A stretch of DNA of 64,000 bases from Blastocladiella emersonii ATCC 22665 (Eukaryota > Blastocladiomycota > Blastocladiomycetes > Blastocladiales > Blastocladiaceae). How positions within the stretch are numbered: position 1 is the first letter of the stretch; each line of letters begins with the position of its first letter. The notes below the pieces were generated by a model that saw nothing but the letters and a program-made list of their open reading frames with translations, searched no databases and was not told the DNA's origin. Position numbers and translations under genes: made by a program. Below are positions 40,785-52,081 of this stretch, one piece after another. The DNA is taken from the NCBI GenBank assembly GCA_025594325.1, contig JANHCV010000001.1:2108001-2172000 (forward strand). The letters are read 5' to 3'.

Positions 40785-42384
40785 ATGTCAGCTGAGGACG
40801 CCGAGATTCAGTCGCTGCTCAAGCACCTCTGTGCGTCTTGCGACCCGAGACTCGTTGATAGCAACCAGGGCTCTGATGCTCTACGTCCTCGTTAGACGGC
40901 GATCGCGGCCCAGGAAAGCGGCGCGTGAAGCCAAACCAGGCGCAGGCGCTGCAGCTCGCGGCGCTGGCTCGGTCCAGCTCACCCAACGGGCCGGGCGGCG
41001 GCGGCGGCAACGGCGACGACGGGCACGAGACCGAGGCGAGCGACCACGACTTTGAAGCGCCGGGCTCTGACGCCGACGACGCGTCGGAGGGAAGCGCGCT
41101 AGACGATGACGAGGCCGGTGGCGACGCAGTTCCACCACAACCCCTCGCGAGCCCGGCCGCGCGAAATCGCACCGTCCTCACGAGACGCGTCCACCGCGCC
41201 GTCCCGGACCCGGACACGTGCTGCGTGTGCATGTCGGCGCTGTCGCACGAGGACGTCGTGCTGCTGTTCTGCGAGGGCGAGGCGTGCTCGGTCACGGTGC
41301 ACCCGGGATGCTACGGGCTGTCGAGCGTGCCCGAGGGCGAGTGGAAGTGCGACGCGTGTAGCTTCGGGAGCTGGCCCGCGGTACGCTACCCTCACGCGCT
41401 GTCATGAGGTTCCGCGTACGCTGACCGTGGCAACGTAGCACTGCATCCTGTGCCCGGTCCGCTACGGCGCAATGAAACGCCTCGCGTCGGGGCAAGGCTG
41501 GGCGCACGTCGTGTGCACGACGTGGATCCGCGACGCGCACTTTCTCGATGCCGAGCGGCTGGCCGACATCAGCGTCGCGAGGATCCCGCCGCGCGACTGG
41601 CTACGACCGTGCGCCATCTGCGGGCTCGTCGAGGGCGTCACGGTACCGTGCGACGCGGGCCGGTGTCCGCGGCGCGTCCACGTCTCGTGCTGCGCGGAAC
41701 ACGACCTGGTCGAGGAGGTCCGCGACGAGCCCGGGCTCGCGAACCCGATGTTCCTCGTCTGCCCGCAGCATGGCGCTGAGCGGGACGCGAGCCGGGTCAA
41801 GGTACGCGGATCGACTTGCTTCCCGCCCAGAGCGATGGCTGACACTCATCGTGTAGCTGAACAAGTGGGGCCGCTGGGCACGCGCCCACGCCCTGCCCTC
41901 CTCCGCGAGCGCGGTCGCCGACCTCGCGCCCGACGCGCAGGCCGCGGCGCTCGCCGAGTCGGCCGAGACGATGCGCCTGCAGTCGCAGCTCGCGTTCCTG
42001 ACGAGCATCGAGTCGGTCCTCCCGAAGCGCGGGCAGCGGCTCGCCAAGCGCGCCGTGGCCGCCTTTGCCAGCGTGCCCGCGGCCGAGCTCGAGCACGAGG
42101 ACAGCGACGAGCTTGATCCGCCGATGCCGCTGGACCCGCGAGCGGGGCCGAGTGCGGCGTGCGCCGAGTCGGCTGACGACGACCTCTCGGACCTCTCCGA
42201 CCCTGACGAGGAGCCAGCGCCAGCGCCCGTGTCTGCACCGAGGCGAGCGCCGCGGCCGACCGCGCGATCCAAGGCCGCTGCCGCCAAGAAACCGCCAGTT
42301 AAGCGGCGGCGAGCGCCCGCTGCTGCAGCGGAGCCGGCGGCGGTGCGGCCACCGCGACCCGAGAAGCGGACGCGTCGTTCATAA
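40785..42384 (+). CDS. PHD plus extended PHD finger chromatin protein
   Basis: Exons 40785-40830, 40896-41380, 41439-41801, 41857-42384; 473 aa. PHD finger 1: CCVCMSALSHEDVVLLFCEG...HPGCYGLSSVPEGEWKCDAC. A zinc knuckle and second PHD follow: CILCPVRYGAMKRL, WAHVVCTTWI, CAICGLVEGVTVPC, HVSCCAEHDLV and FLVCPQH. PHD-knuckle-ePHD is the histone H3-reading module of JADE/BRPF/AF10/NTO1 proteins in histone acetyltransferase or DOT1 complexes. No bromodomain or PWWP is seen. An acidic region precedes the fingers and a basic Pro/Ala tail follows. The protein is short for NTO1/BRPF, so the exact family is open. Confidence 0.85.
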
Positions 42385-42510
42385 GCGGGTGGGCGGAGAA
42401 TACAGCGAAGCTCGTGCCCACAAGCTCCACAAGCTTTGTCAGCGCCTTGAAAATCGCGCAGTCGACTCGGCGCTCGTCCCCTCTCCCTCTCCTCAAACAA
42501 AACGAATCGA

Positions 42511-43301
42511 ATGAACATGACGCTAGTCACCGAGTTTGCCGTCAACATGACGTGCGCGTCGTGCGAGCAGTCGGTGCGGTCGGCGCTCGCGGGCGTCGCC
42601 GGGATCGAGACCGTCGACGTGAGCATCCCCGAGAAGCGCGTTGTCGTCAAGGGCAACGGTACTTGGTCGCTCCGCCGTATCCGCCCTACCAGCGACTAAC
42701 CAGTGTGATGCATGTAGTCCCGGCATCCACGCTGTTCACCGTGCTCCGCGATACTGGCCTCGCGACCGTGGTCCGCGGACAGGGCCGCGCGGGGCACAAC
42801 CACGCAGCCGTCGCGGTCCTCGACGCGAGCAACATCGTGCACGACCCGACCCGTCCCTTCGGCGTGGTGCGCATGGCGCAGCTGCGCGCGGACGCGCCGG
42901 GGGTCCTGGTCGACGCGACGGCGACGGGGCTCGTGCCGGGCGAGGTCTACGACGTTGCCGTGACCGAGGCGGGCGATCTTTCGGCGGGCGGGCTCGCGGG
43001 GCTCGGCAAGGACGTGGTGCTGGTGGCGTCGGGCACCGCGGACGCGAGCGGGCGGCTCGAGGCCGTCGGGCAGCCGCCCGCGTGGCTGTGGGAGTGGATC
43101 GGGCACGGCGTCGCGGTGCGCGCGCGGACGCTGCGGGCGACGGGCGAGGGTGTGCACTCGCTCGGCGGGATCGTGGCGCGGTCGGCCGGCGCGTTCGAGA
43201 ACGACAAGGTGGTGTGCGCGTGCAGCGGGCGCACGCTGTGGGAGGAGAAGCTCGGGTGGATCCCGTCGGCCGAGTCGGCGGCCGCCGCGGCAAAGGTGTA
43301 G
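42511..43301 (+). CDS. CCS1: Copper chaperone for Cu/Zn superoxide dismutase
   Basis: Exons 42511-42658 and 42718-43301 (59-nt intron), 243 aa. Domain 1 is an Atx1-like fold with the copper site MTCASC (Cys15, Cys18). Domain 2 is a SOD1-like beta barrel (HNHAAVAVLDASN...GVVRMAQL). The C-terminal domain 3 holds the CxC motif CACSGRTLWEE (Cys216, Cys218), which transfers copper and forms the disulfide in SOD1. All three copper-handling elements are present and the length equals yeast CCS1 (about 249). The SOD1 client gene is not in the window. The gene starts 126 bp after the PHD gene on the same strand. Confidence 0.93.
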
Positions 43302-43363
43302 TGTAGATTGGAAACGGGTTTTTGGATGCATGGTAATCATTTTTGTACAATGCGTCGGTCGGC

Positions 43364-44593
43364 TTAGACTTTGCGCACCTGTGCGACCCACACGCGGCGC
43401 AGGGAGCGCAGGAAGCGGAACATGTCGCCGGTGCGCGCGAGATGGGCGAGGAGCGCGTTGAGGGTCGCGGCGGGGACGGGCGGGAAGCACTCGGTGCACG
43501 CGACCTTGGCCGCGTCGACGGACTCGAGGTCGGACTTGGCCGCACCGGTGTCCGTACCGTGGCGCAGCGTGACGCGGGCGTCGTGTGGGAGCCCCTCGAT
43601 GGTGAAGGAGAAGGAGGCGCCGCGGTGGACGGGCGTGATGGCGAGGCCGAGCAGGGCACGGAACTGCTCGCACTCGAGGCGGGCGGCGGCGACGTGGCGG
43701 GCCTGGACGGCGGCGCGCTCCTCGAGCTGTGCCTTGACCTTGTCGATCTCGGCGCGCAGCGCGGCCACCGAGTCCTCGGTGTGGTCGCGGATCCGCTTGG
43801 CGCGCATCACCGCGTCGTGCGCGGCCGCGTGCTTGGCGTCGATCTCGGCGAGCTCCTGGGCCTGCTGCTGGCGCAGCGCGGCAAAGGCTTTGATCTGGCG
43901 GCGGATGTCGGCGACCTTGTTCTGGTTGGTCAAAATAACGTCTAGACACCGGGGGTGAGGCCGTGGTTAGCGGGTGGCGGGGTCAGGAATCACTGTGCGC
44001 ATGCGCGTACCCCGTTCCTGGGCCACATGATTCTCGTGCTCCCGCACGGCGGCCTTGACGTTGGCTCTGCAGTTGGCCTCGGCTTCATCGAGGCGCTCCT
44101 TGAAGGCCTCGATCTTGGCCAGCGTCAGGGAAAATTGCGGGTAGCGGCCGGACGGCATGCGGGTCGCCTGGTTGTCGTCGACCGGATTGCGCAGCGCGCT
44201 CCCCGTGCGCGCGCCCAGCGGGGTCGCGGCGAGCATCGACAGGGACGACGGGGCGAGCGAGGCGCGGCGCATCGCGGACGGCGGGCCCATGCGCCCCGAG
44301 CCCGCGGCGGAAGCGGACCCGAACGGCGAAAGCAGCTGCATGGACGACAGCGACAGCGAGGCGCGCGTCGAGGCGCTCCCGACCAGCGGCGAGAACATGT
44401 CGTTGCTCCCGCCTTGGGGACGCGGGCGCATAAAGCCGGGCGCGAGCGATAGGCGCGAGGACGACGGCGCGAGCGACAGGCGCGACGAGGACGAGGTCGA
44501 GGACGACGATGATCCGCCCGCGCCCGGCTCGGTATCGCGGCCGGGCCCGCGGAGGCCGAGGCGTTTCGTGGAGCTTGGTGCTAGCATTGTCAT
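43364..44593 (-). CDS. SPC25: Kinetochore protein SPC25
   Basis: Exons 44593-44011 and 43941-43364; 386 aa. The N-terminal ~150 residues are Ser/Arg/Leu-rich with repeated RLSLAPSS units. A coiled coil follows (LTLAKIEAFKERLDEAEANCRANV through IRRQIKAFAALRQQQAQELAEI...LRAEIDKVKAQLEERAAVQ), then the small globular domain (FSFTIEGLPHDARVTL; CTECFPPVPAATLNALLAHL; FRFLRSLRRVWVAQ). Coiled coil plus the final P-x-L...FL..IRR-F-type helix is typical of Spc25, which pairs with Spc24 in the Ndc80 complex linking microtubules to chromosomes. The N-terminal extension is longer than usual (Spc25 is about 220-250 aa). Divergent from VMA10. Confidence 0.8.
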
Positions 44594-44890
44594 AGAGTCG
44601 GAGCTAGGTGGACGACTGCTGCATTGCACGGAGCAGAGGAGGAAGGGAGCGACGGGGGGCAGCCGGCGCGGGCAGCGACGTGCGACGGAGTCCGCCAAAA
44701 AGCATCACGTGCGCGTCTCGAACACGCTACGCGTTGCCGCTGCTCTCTCGGGTCGGCGCCCTCCCCCTCTCCCCCTCGGCCTGCTCGCCATCTGCCGTGT
44801 GGACCGCTGCAACGCCTGTCTACCTGCAACCGCCCGCACAAGCCGCGTCCTGCCGCGCACACGCATCCAAACCGAACCTCTTGCTTGACC
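44594..44890. promoter_or_regulatory. Divergent promoter SPC25/VMA10
   Basis: 297 bp between start codons, with ACGCGT at 44729-44734, midway. No gene is supported. Confidence 0.5.
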
Positions 44891-45474
44891 ATGGTATCGC
44901 GCCTCTCGTCTCGGCTGGCGGCAGGCCGAACCCGTCGCTGATCCCCTCTTCTTTGTCGGATGCGCGTAGGCTGCCCAGAACTCGGCCGGGATCCAGACCC
45001 TCCTCGAGGCGGAGAAGGAGGCCGGCAAGATTGTCCAGCGCGCGCGCCAGTGTACTATCCTAAATCACTGTTAGGTGTCGATCGCCGCCGATCCGCTGAC
45101 ACTCGCGACCCGCCACGCGTCACAGACCGCGTCGAGCGCCTCAAGGAGGCCCGCAAGGAGGCCGAGAAGGAGATCCAGGCCCTCAAGCAGCAGAAGGTGG
45201 CCGAGTACGGCAAGTTTGAGAAGGAGGTGCGTGCTTCCCTTACTTCTCGCTAGTTGCCCTGAACTAACCCCTTTTTTTTCGTTTACAGAACGCCGGCACC
45301 AAGGACGCGTTCGCCGCCAAGGTGGACGCCGACACCGAGGCGCGCCTGGTCCAGACCGCCCAGGACTTTGAAAAGGGCCGCGACGCCGTCATCGACAAGC
45401 TCGTCGCCGCCGTGACCCGCGTCAAGCCGACGCTCCACGTCAACGCCGTCAAGGGCAAGGTGCCCTCGTACTGA
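44891..45474 (+). CDS. VMA10: V-type ATPase subunit G
   Basis: Exons 44891-44893, 44970-45051, 45126-45226, 45289-45474; 123 aa. The first coding exon is just the start codon ATG, split from the rest by a 76-nt intron (GTATCG...GTAG). The protein reads MAAQNSAGIQTLLEAEKEAG, then KIVQRARQYRVERLKEARKE, then AEKEIQALKQQKVAEYGKFE, the highly conserved N-terminal half of subunit G, and ends KPTLHVNAVKGKVPSY. Subunit G forms the peripheral stalk with subunit E. Its length and sequence fit yeast Vma10 (114 aa). Confidence 0.95.
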
Positions 45475-45599
45475 GTCTGCTCGCTGTCTCCTTTCTCTCC
45501 CCGCTCCGTCCCCCGTGAATACCATGCCGCCCGTTTGTGAACAACAAAACTGCGTGTACTCTGAGGGCTCTCCACGAGCCCGCACTCTTCCACAATCTC

Positions 45600-47881
45600 T
45601 CAAGCAGCAGCGTCCTGCTTGGCCGGCACAATGCGCGCCATGACGGCGCCCGCCTCGACCACGGCGCCCTCGCGCACCCGCACCTCGACCGTGCCCGCCA
45701 CCTTGGCCACGATGCGCGTCTCCATCTTCATGCTCTCCACCACCAGCAGCGTGTCGCCGCGAGCCACGGCCTGCCCGTGCTGCACCGCCACCTTGAGCAC
45801 GCGGCACGGCATCACGGCCTTGGCCGTCGTATCTACACCACACCGCCGATCAGGCCAGTTCCGAGCGGAGCGTAATGAGGAGAGAATCAGTACCGTTATT
45901 CTCGTCGCTGGCCGCGCGCACCTTGAGCTTGGGCGCTTTGGCCAGGACCACAGCCTCAGGTAGATGCCGCGCGTGGACGTGCACTTTGACGCCGTCGAGC
46001 CCCGCACGCGGGAGCCGCGGGCCCGCGGGCTCCTCGACCGCAAGCGTGTACGTTGCGGCCACGCCGTCCATGGCCACGACCGCCGTGACGATCCCCGCCG
46101 CCTCCTCGGTCCACGAGAGCACCTCGACAAGCACCTCGCGGCCCGCGGGCGTCGTGACCGTCAGGGCCGGGATCTCACCGCTCTCGTCCGCGACGCGGTC
46201 GTGGCCCGCGTTCGCCGGCGCGTACGTCACGCGCACCGCGGCGCCGCCGGAGACGTCCCACTGCACGCTCGGGGCGGGCCCCGGCATGTTGCGCCACCCG
46301 GCGGGGACGTGGCCCCACGGCCGCCGGCGCGGGTCCGCGAGCGCGCGCGCGTACCACGCCGTCGCGACGCACAGGGCCGCGTCGTCACCGCCGCCACGCT
46401 CGGCCGCGGGACCAGCGGCGAGGATCTGCGCAATGGTCCCCGTCGAGTGCGTGTGCTGAGCGAACGCGGGGTCAGCGAGCAGGCGCAGGAGGAACCCGCG
46501 GTTGGTGCGGACGCCGAGACACGTCAGGTCGCGGACGGCAGCGGCGAGCTTGGCGATGGCGGCGGCGCGCGTCGGCGCCGTGGCGATCAGCTTGCACACC
46601 ATGGCGTCGTACCACACGGTGACCGTCGACCCCGTGCGCACCGTGGGCTCGACGCGGATATCGCGCGCGGCGGACGGCGCGCGCCACAGAAGAATGCGGC
46701 CGGTGCTCGGCGCGAAATCGGCCGACGGGTCCTCGGCGTAGACGCGGACCTCGACCGAGTGCAGCGTTGGGGTGAAGGAGCGGTTGAGGAACGCGCGCGG
46801 CAGGAGGTCGGCGAGCGGGCGGCCCTCAGCGACGGCGAGCTGCAGCGCGACGAGGTCGAGCCCCGTGGTCTCCTCGGTGACGGGGTGCTCGACCTGCAGC
46901 CGCGTGTTGACCTCGAGAAAGTAGAACCTGCGCGTGGCGAGGTCCACGAGAAACTCGACGGTCCCGACGCCCGTGTACCCGATCAGCTCGCCGATGCGCA
47001 CCGCGCACGCCTCCATGTCGATGGCGCAGTCGCCGTTCCCGTTGGTCAACTCGTGTGGCGCGGGGGCCTCCTCGACGACCTTCTGGTGGCGGCGCTGCAT
47101 CGAGCACTCGCGGGTACCGAGCGACACGACCTTGCCGTGGGCGTCGCCGAGGATCTGGACCTCGACGTGCTTGATGTGGTCAAAGTACCGCTCGAGCAGG
47201 AGCTCGGCCGACGCAAACGACCGCAGCCCTTCGCCGCGCGCCTCCGCGAGGTCTGCCGCCAGCGTCGCCGGGTCGCGCACCACGCGCATCCCCTTGCCGC
47301 CGCCGCCCGCGGCCGCCTTGAGCAGGAGCGGGAAACCGACCTTGTGCGCTTCCGCCACGAGCCGCGCGTCGTCCTGCGCCTCGCCGTGGTACCCCGGGAC
47401 GAGCGGGACCTCGGGCGCGCGCGCCTGCAGCAGCGCCTTGGCCCGCCGCTTGTCGCCGATCGCGATGATGGACTCGGGCCGTGGGCCGATCCACGTCAGG
47501 CCCGCGTCCTGCACGGCCTGCGCAAACGCGGCGTTCTCCGAGAGGAAGCCGTAGCCTAGACTGGTCGTCAGTACAGAAGCGTCTCGCCTCTTGCAGCCCA
47601 CAGGGCGTACCAGGATGAATGGCGTCAGCGCCCGCCTTGGCCGCGGCGGCGAGGACGGCGGGGATGGACAGGTACGACTCGGTGGCGGACGCGGGGCCCA
47701 GGCGCACGGCGACGTCGGCCTCGCCGACAAACGGCAGCTCGCGGTCCGCGTCCGAGTACACGGCGACCGCGGCGCGCCCCGTCGCTCGCACCGTGCGGAA
47801 GATGCGCGACGCAATCTCGCCGCGGTTCGCGACCAGGACGCGCGAGATGGGCCGCGCGGGTGGGTGCGTGGGTTTGGTCAT
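45600..47881 (-). CDS. 3-methylcrotonyl-CoA carboxylase, biotin-carrying alpha subunit
   Basis: Exons 47881-47611, 47555-45894, 45832-45600; 721 aa, as in the animal and plant alpha subunits. Biotin carboxylase part: VLVANRGEIASRIFRT, HPGYGFLSENAAFA, ATP-grasp loop LLKAAAGGGGKGMRVV, the catalytic EVNTRLQVEHPVTEE, and FYFLEVN. A BT-like linker region is followed by the C-terminal biotinyl domain with biotin site VESMKMET (Lys680). It carboxylates 3-methylcrotonyl-CoA in mitochondrial leucine breakdown with a beta subunit that is not in this window. The N-terminus (MTKPTHPPARPISRVLV) is short for a presequence. Propionyl-CoA carboxylase alpha is the close alternative, but length and BT spacing favour MCC. 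Confidence 0.88.
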
Positions 47882-48079
47882 TCGTTACGTTGTGCGGTAT
47901 GTGCGCAGAGCGGAGAGGGAGGGAGGAGGATCGGCGGCGGGAAGAAGGGGAACGCGTCGCACGGGTCACAGGCCGGCCGGCGCCACGACCACGCGGGCGG
48001 CCCTACCTTTCCTCCCGCTTCACTTCCCCTCCGCTCCTGCGCTCTCACGCCAACTATCATTTAAACGTAACCGCATGCA

Positions 48080-50124
48080 ATGTCGCGCGAGGAGATGAGC
48101 GAGCCCATGGAGGTCGACCCGCGGCCACACGCCGACGACGAGCCAATGGACGAGGACGACGACGGCGGCCGGCCGGCGTCCCCGACCGCCGCCGCCGCTG
48201 CCGCTGCATTGCCCAAGACTCCTGCTCCTGCGCAGGCCGATGCCGTCGAGATCATCGTCGAGGACCGCCGGGTTCCCGCCCTGGATCCGTCCGAGGGCGC
48301 CGACGCGATCGTCAACGAGGCCAGCGAGTACGTCGCTGGCGGGGGTGCATACTGCGATGCATGGGTGCTCACCGCCGACCGACCGACCGTGTTTAGGAGG
48401 GCGCAGGAGACGGAGCGCGTGCTGACCGACCTGACCGAGGGCAGCCCCGACGAGGGCCTGTTCATCGCGCAGCTGGTACATGAGCTGCGCCGGCGGCTCG
48501 GCGAGTCGCCGCCGCGCCCCGACGACCTCACCTGCCTCGAGTACCTGATGCACGAGCTCACCGCCTTCGACAGCGACCCCGAGACGATTGAAGGCGACCG
48601 CGCCGAGCTGCTGCGCATCTACGACGAGGTCGCCGCCCACTTCCAGGCCACCTACACTCGCTTCCAGGTTATCCAGGGGGCTTCCAGCGACGAGCCCATT
48701 TACACGGAGCAGGACCGGATTGCAAAGTTGGGTGCGTCGTCGCGCTGGAATCGCTTGCTCGTAGTCTCGTATGCTAATCTGACTGCCCGTTCGCGCGTGT
48801 ATAGAGGAAGAAAAGGAGGCGCTCAAGGTCGACTGCGTCCTGTACGAGGACGCCGTGCACAGCGTCATGGCCGCCATCGAGGTCCACCTCGAGGCCATTG
48901 ACGACCGTACGTTACATTCCGCCGCTGTCCGCCCGACACCATTCACTAACACATCTCCCCCACTCTCACTGCAGGCCAAAAGTCGCTCGCCAGCAAGCTC
49001 AAGCAAGTCGACGACCTTCTCCAACAGTACGACGCGCAAGAAGCGCAGGGCTCGCGCTTCTCCGCCGCCGAGCTCGCCGACCTGGCCGCCACCATGGCGC
49101 GGCTCGACCAGGAGCTCCGCCGTCTCGAGGACGAGCTCGCCGAGCACGAGGCCGAGAAGGCCGCGCTCGAGGCCGAGATCGACGCGCTCCTGGCCGCGAG
49201 CAGCGAGGCCGACCGCGACGCCGCCGCCATCGCGCGCCGGGAAGCCGAGCGCACCGCGCTCGCGCAGGAGGCCGAGAACCTCAACCGCAACCAGGACCGC
49301 CGCATCGCGCGCGCCGTCAACGCCCGCGACTGCCGCATCCGCGAGCTCGGCCAGCTCGCCGGCGTCGAGGAGCTCCTGCGCGCTATTCCCGAGCCCGCCA
49401 CCGACGCACTGCACGGCGGAGCCGACCCCGAGTTCGTCGTCCGCTTCCACACTCGCGCCGACTCGGTCTTCACCCTCGCCGTCGACCGCGCCGGCGCCGT
49501 CACCGTGCTCGGCGACGCCGACGGAAACGTGCACCAGTTCATCGACGGGCCAGCGACGCTCTCTGCCCCCGCCGCGCACGCGGCTGTCGACGCGATGGCG
49601 GATCTCGCTCAGCTCGGGTTTGGCGCGCCACCAGCGACTGATACACGGTCATCGGCCGCCCCGTCGCTCCTCCACCACCTCGAGGACCGCATCGAGACCA
49701 CGGCGTTTCTCGCCGCGCAGCTCGCGCGCCTGCGCGACGAGCGCGGGTGGATTGTGCACGTCGTCGTGGACGCCGCCGGGGCCGGCCGGCCCGCGGCGAC
49801 GCAGCTGCAGATCTCGGGGTTCGTGCCCGACGACTTCGACCACCGCAAGGAGCACGACGACGACGGTCCGCCGACCCTCGCCGTCACGCTCGACGCGCAA
49901 GCGAGGCCGGCCAAGTTCAGCCTTCACTGGATCTACCTCGCCAAGGTGCGTACGGATCACGATGGCGGAGGCGTATTGATGCTCACTTTCGCCGCGATGA
50001 CGTGTAGGACGTGCAGGACAAGCTCGCGGAAACAGCAGGCCGCGCGCGCTCGGTCGAGGAGCTGGTCGACACGGTGCTCACGGTCATGACCATCGAGCAG
50101 CGCGACCAGCAGCTGCAGTCCTAG
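48080..50124 (+). CDS. Coiled-coil protein with globular C-terminal domain, unknown
   Basis: Exons 48080-48731, 48805-48906, 48975-49945, 50008-50124; 613 aa. Acidic N-terminus (PMEVDPRPHADDEPMDEDDD), then LIVNEASEYV-type helical segments, a coiled coil at about 230-400 (LDQELRRLEDELAEHEAEKAALEAEI...), and a mixed alpha/beta C-terminal region (FVVRFHTRADSVFTLAVDRAGAVTVLG...) ending in a short helix (VQDKLAETAGRARSVEELVDTV). Coiled coil followed by a compact terminal domain is seen in kinetochore and spindle proteins such as Spc7/Knl1, but no diagnostic motif was found. Function unassigned. Confidence 0.7.
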
Positions 50125-50281
50125 CGCCGACCGAGTGGAGTCTGAACGAACCCGTTTATCCTGTCACCCGCTAGTCACTTGTATCAAGACATTTTATGGA
50201 TCAACAGAGGAGGAGAGGGATCGCAAACAGAAGAGGGAGGGAGACAGGTCGGGCGGCCGCGGCCGCCGCACGGGCGCAGGG

Positions 50282-51535
50282 CTACCCGGCAATCACGTCG
50301 GCGGCGAACATGCGCAGGTGCTCCGAGTCGAGGGTCCACTCGCTGAGGTAGTCGCCGCACTCCTTGACGACGTCGGCGACCTCGGTCAGGTGCTTGACAA
50401 ACGCCTCGAACTTGTTGCCGCGGTGGTAGTCGGTGCGGTTGTCGGTGAAGCACTCGCGGGCCTCGTCGGCGCGGTCGAGCTTGACGGCGAGGTACATGTG
50501 CAGGTCGTGGCACAGGTGGAACACGTCCGTCGGCACGCCCATGCCGTCCACCTTCTTGCGCATCGCCGGGCTCGCCGTCGGGTGGATCTTGCCCAGCCCG
50601 CCCACGCGCGGCGACCCCTTGGCCATGGCCGGCGAGTGCGGCGCCGGCGCCAGGTGCCCGCCCGCCGACAGCGACATGCTGGCGACAGTCTTGCGGTGCG
50701 CGGACCCGGGCCCGCCGCCGCCCATGACCGGTGTGCGCGCCACGCCCGCGACGGCCGGCGCGGGGCTCGCCGACGCGCTGAGCGACGTGCCCGCGAGCGA
50801 CGACGACACGGCGCCGATCTCGTGGAGTGCGCGCTCCTGGGTCGCGCGGCGCTGCAGCGTGGTGAGCGCGTCCTGCAGATTGCCCTGGCGCATCTGGGTC
50901 AGCGTCTTGAGCAGGGCGACGACCGCGTACGTGTGCTCGTCGAGGACGAGCTTGTGGGCGGTCATCTGCGACAGCTGGCGGAGGCACTCGTCGGGGGCCT
51001 CGTTGGCGATGAACGACGCCCGCGCCGTCAGCAGCAGGTACACGTCGTACAGCCGCGCGATGCGGTCCTCCTCGCGGCGGTCCAGGTGCGTGCACGTCGA
51101 CCGGACCGCGGCCCACGCGCGCGCGAGCGCGCGGTTCGCCGCGTCCCACCGGCGGTCCTCGCTGTGCAGCACCACGAGCTGCAGGCCCGCCACGGCGAAC
51201 GCGTACTCGTTGGACATGAGCGCGCCGCGCGACGCCGACGAGCCCGCGCTGAGCACGCCGCGGTGCACGATGTACTCGAGGATCGCCTCGGCGATGGCGC
51301 GCTCGCGGTGCACCAGGTGCAACCCGATGGCCGACAGCAGGTCGGCGCCGCCCTGCTGCCCCGTCGCGTCGTAGTCGGCCAGCACGGGGCGCGACTTGTC
51401 GACGACGCTCGCGTGCACGTCCTCGGGCGTGCACCCGCCCGTCGCGAGCACCACGTTGGCCTCCTTGACGAACCGCTTGATCTCCTTGAGCAGCTCCTTT
51501 TCCCGCGGACCGATGGGTGGGCCGTTGTTGGACAT
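50282..51535 (-). CDS. Alpha-helical protein of unknown function
   Basis: 417 aa, single exon from ATG 51535 (MSNNGPPIGPREKELLKEIK). Mostly helical with TPR-like spacing (RDALTTLQRRATQE; AANRALARAWAAVRSTC; DVYLLLTARASFIANEAPDE). A Ser/Ala/Pro-rich stretch interrupts at about 240-310. A well-ordered C-terminal block follows (VFHLCHDLHMYLAVKLDRADEA; CGDYLSEWTLDSEHL). I do not recognise the family; a scaffold or helical-repeat role is plausible. It is convergent with the coiled-coil gene. Confidence 0.65.
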   Translation of the reverse strand: MSNNGPPIGPREKELLKEIKRFVKEANVVLATGGCTPEDVHASVVDKSRPVLADYDATGQQGGADLLSAIGLHLVHRERAIAEAILEYIVHRGVLSAGSSASRGALMSNEYAFAVAGLQLVVLHSEDRRWDAANRALARAWAAVRSTCTHLDRREEDRIARLYDVYLLLTARASFIANEAPDECLRQLSQMTAHKLVLDEHTYAVVALLKTLTQMRQGNLQDALTTLQRRATQERALHEIGAVSSSLAGTSLSASASPAPAVAGVARTPVMGGGGPGSAHRKTVASMSLSAGGHLAPAPHSPAMAKGSPRVGGLGKIHPTASPAMRKKVDGMGVPTDVFHLCHDLHMYLAVKLDRADEARECFTDNRTDYHRGNKFEAFVKHLTEVADVVKECGDYLSEWTLDSEHLRMFAADVIAG

Positions 51536-52081
51536 GGTTGCTGCTGGAGACGGGTGGCGAGGGTGGATGGTTGGTGGGGTTGTAGACTAGTGGGATGGGG
51601 ACGTCAGCAAGCCTGCATTGCATCACCGCGGCAGCAAGATACATCGATGCGAACATGGGTAGTGCGGGTCGGTGTTGCGTCGAGCACGAATGCCGGATCA
51701 GGTGGTGGAAGAACGCTGAATGGTGAGCGACTGCTGGATCAGTTCGCGAGGTGCAGAGCGGAGAGCTGACCGCCTCAATCGCGATCGGATTCCCGCGAGT
51801 GGGCGTGCGATGGTGGTCGGATAGAAAGACGCTGCGTTGCGCCGAGTGTGCGACGGTCGTGCACATTTCTGGGGAGAGCGCCCGCGCGTGTCTCGCACCG
51901 CGCGCGGGGACGCGTCTCCCGGGTCCGTCACGCCCACGCGTTTGTCACGCGCCGCGGGCAGGTGATCTCCCGGGCAAAGGCGTCGCGTGTGCTCGCTCGC
52001 GCTCGGCCGATCCGCTCGTCCACCTCCGCCGTCGAAAGCGACCCAGCGAAGCCTCCAACGGACACGCCACTTAGTGCAAAG
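51536..52081. promoter_or_regulatory. Divergent promoter upstream of SKI8-like gene
   Basis: About 545 bp, with ACGCGT at 51910-51915 and 51936-51941. No gene is supported. Confidence 0.5.

Noticed and set aside
45964-47559. 531-aa plus-strand open frame opposite the carboxylase gene
   Set aside because: Arg/Gly/Val-rich sequence typical of the complement of a high-GC gene. The minus strand encodes a complete, well-conserved carboxylase alpha subunit.
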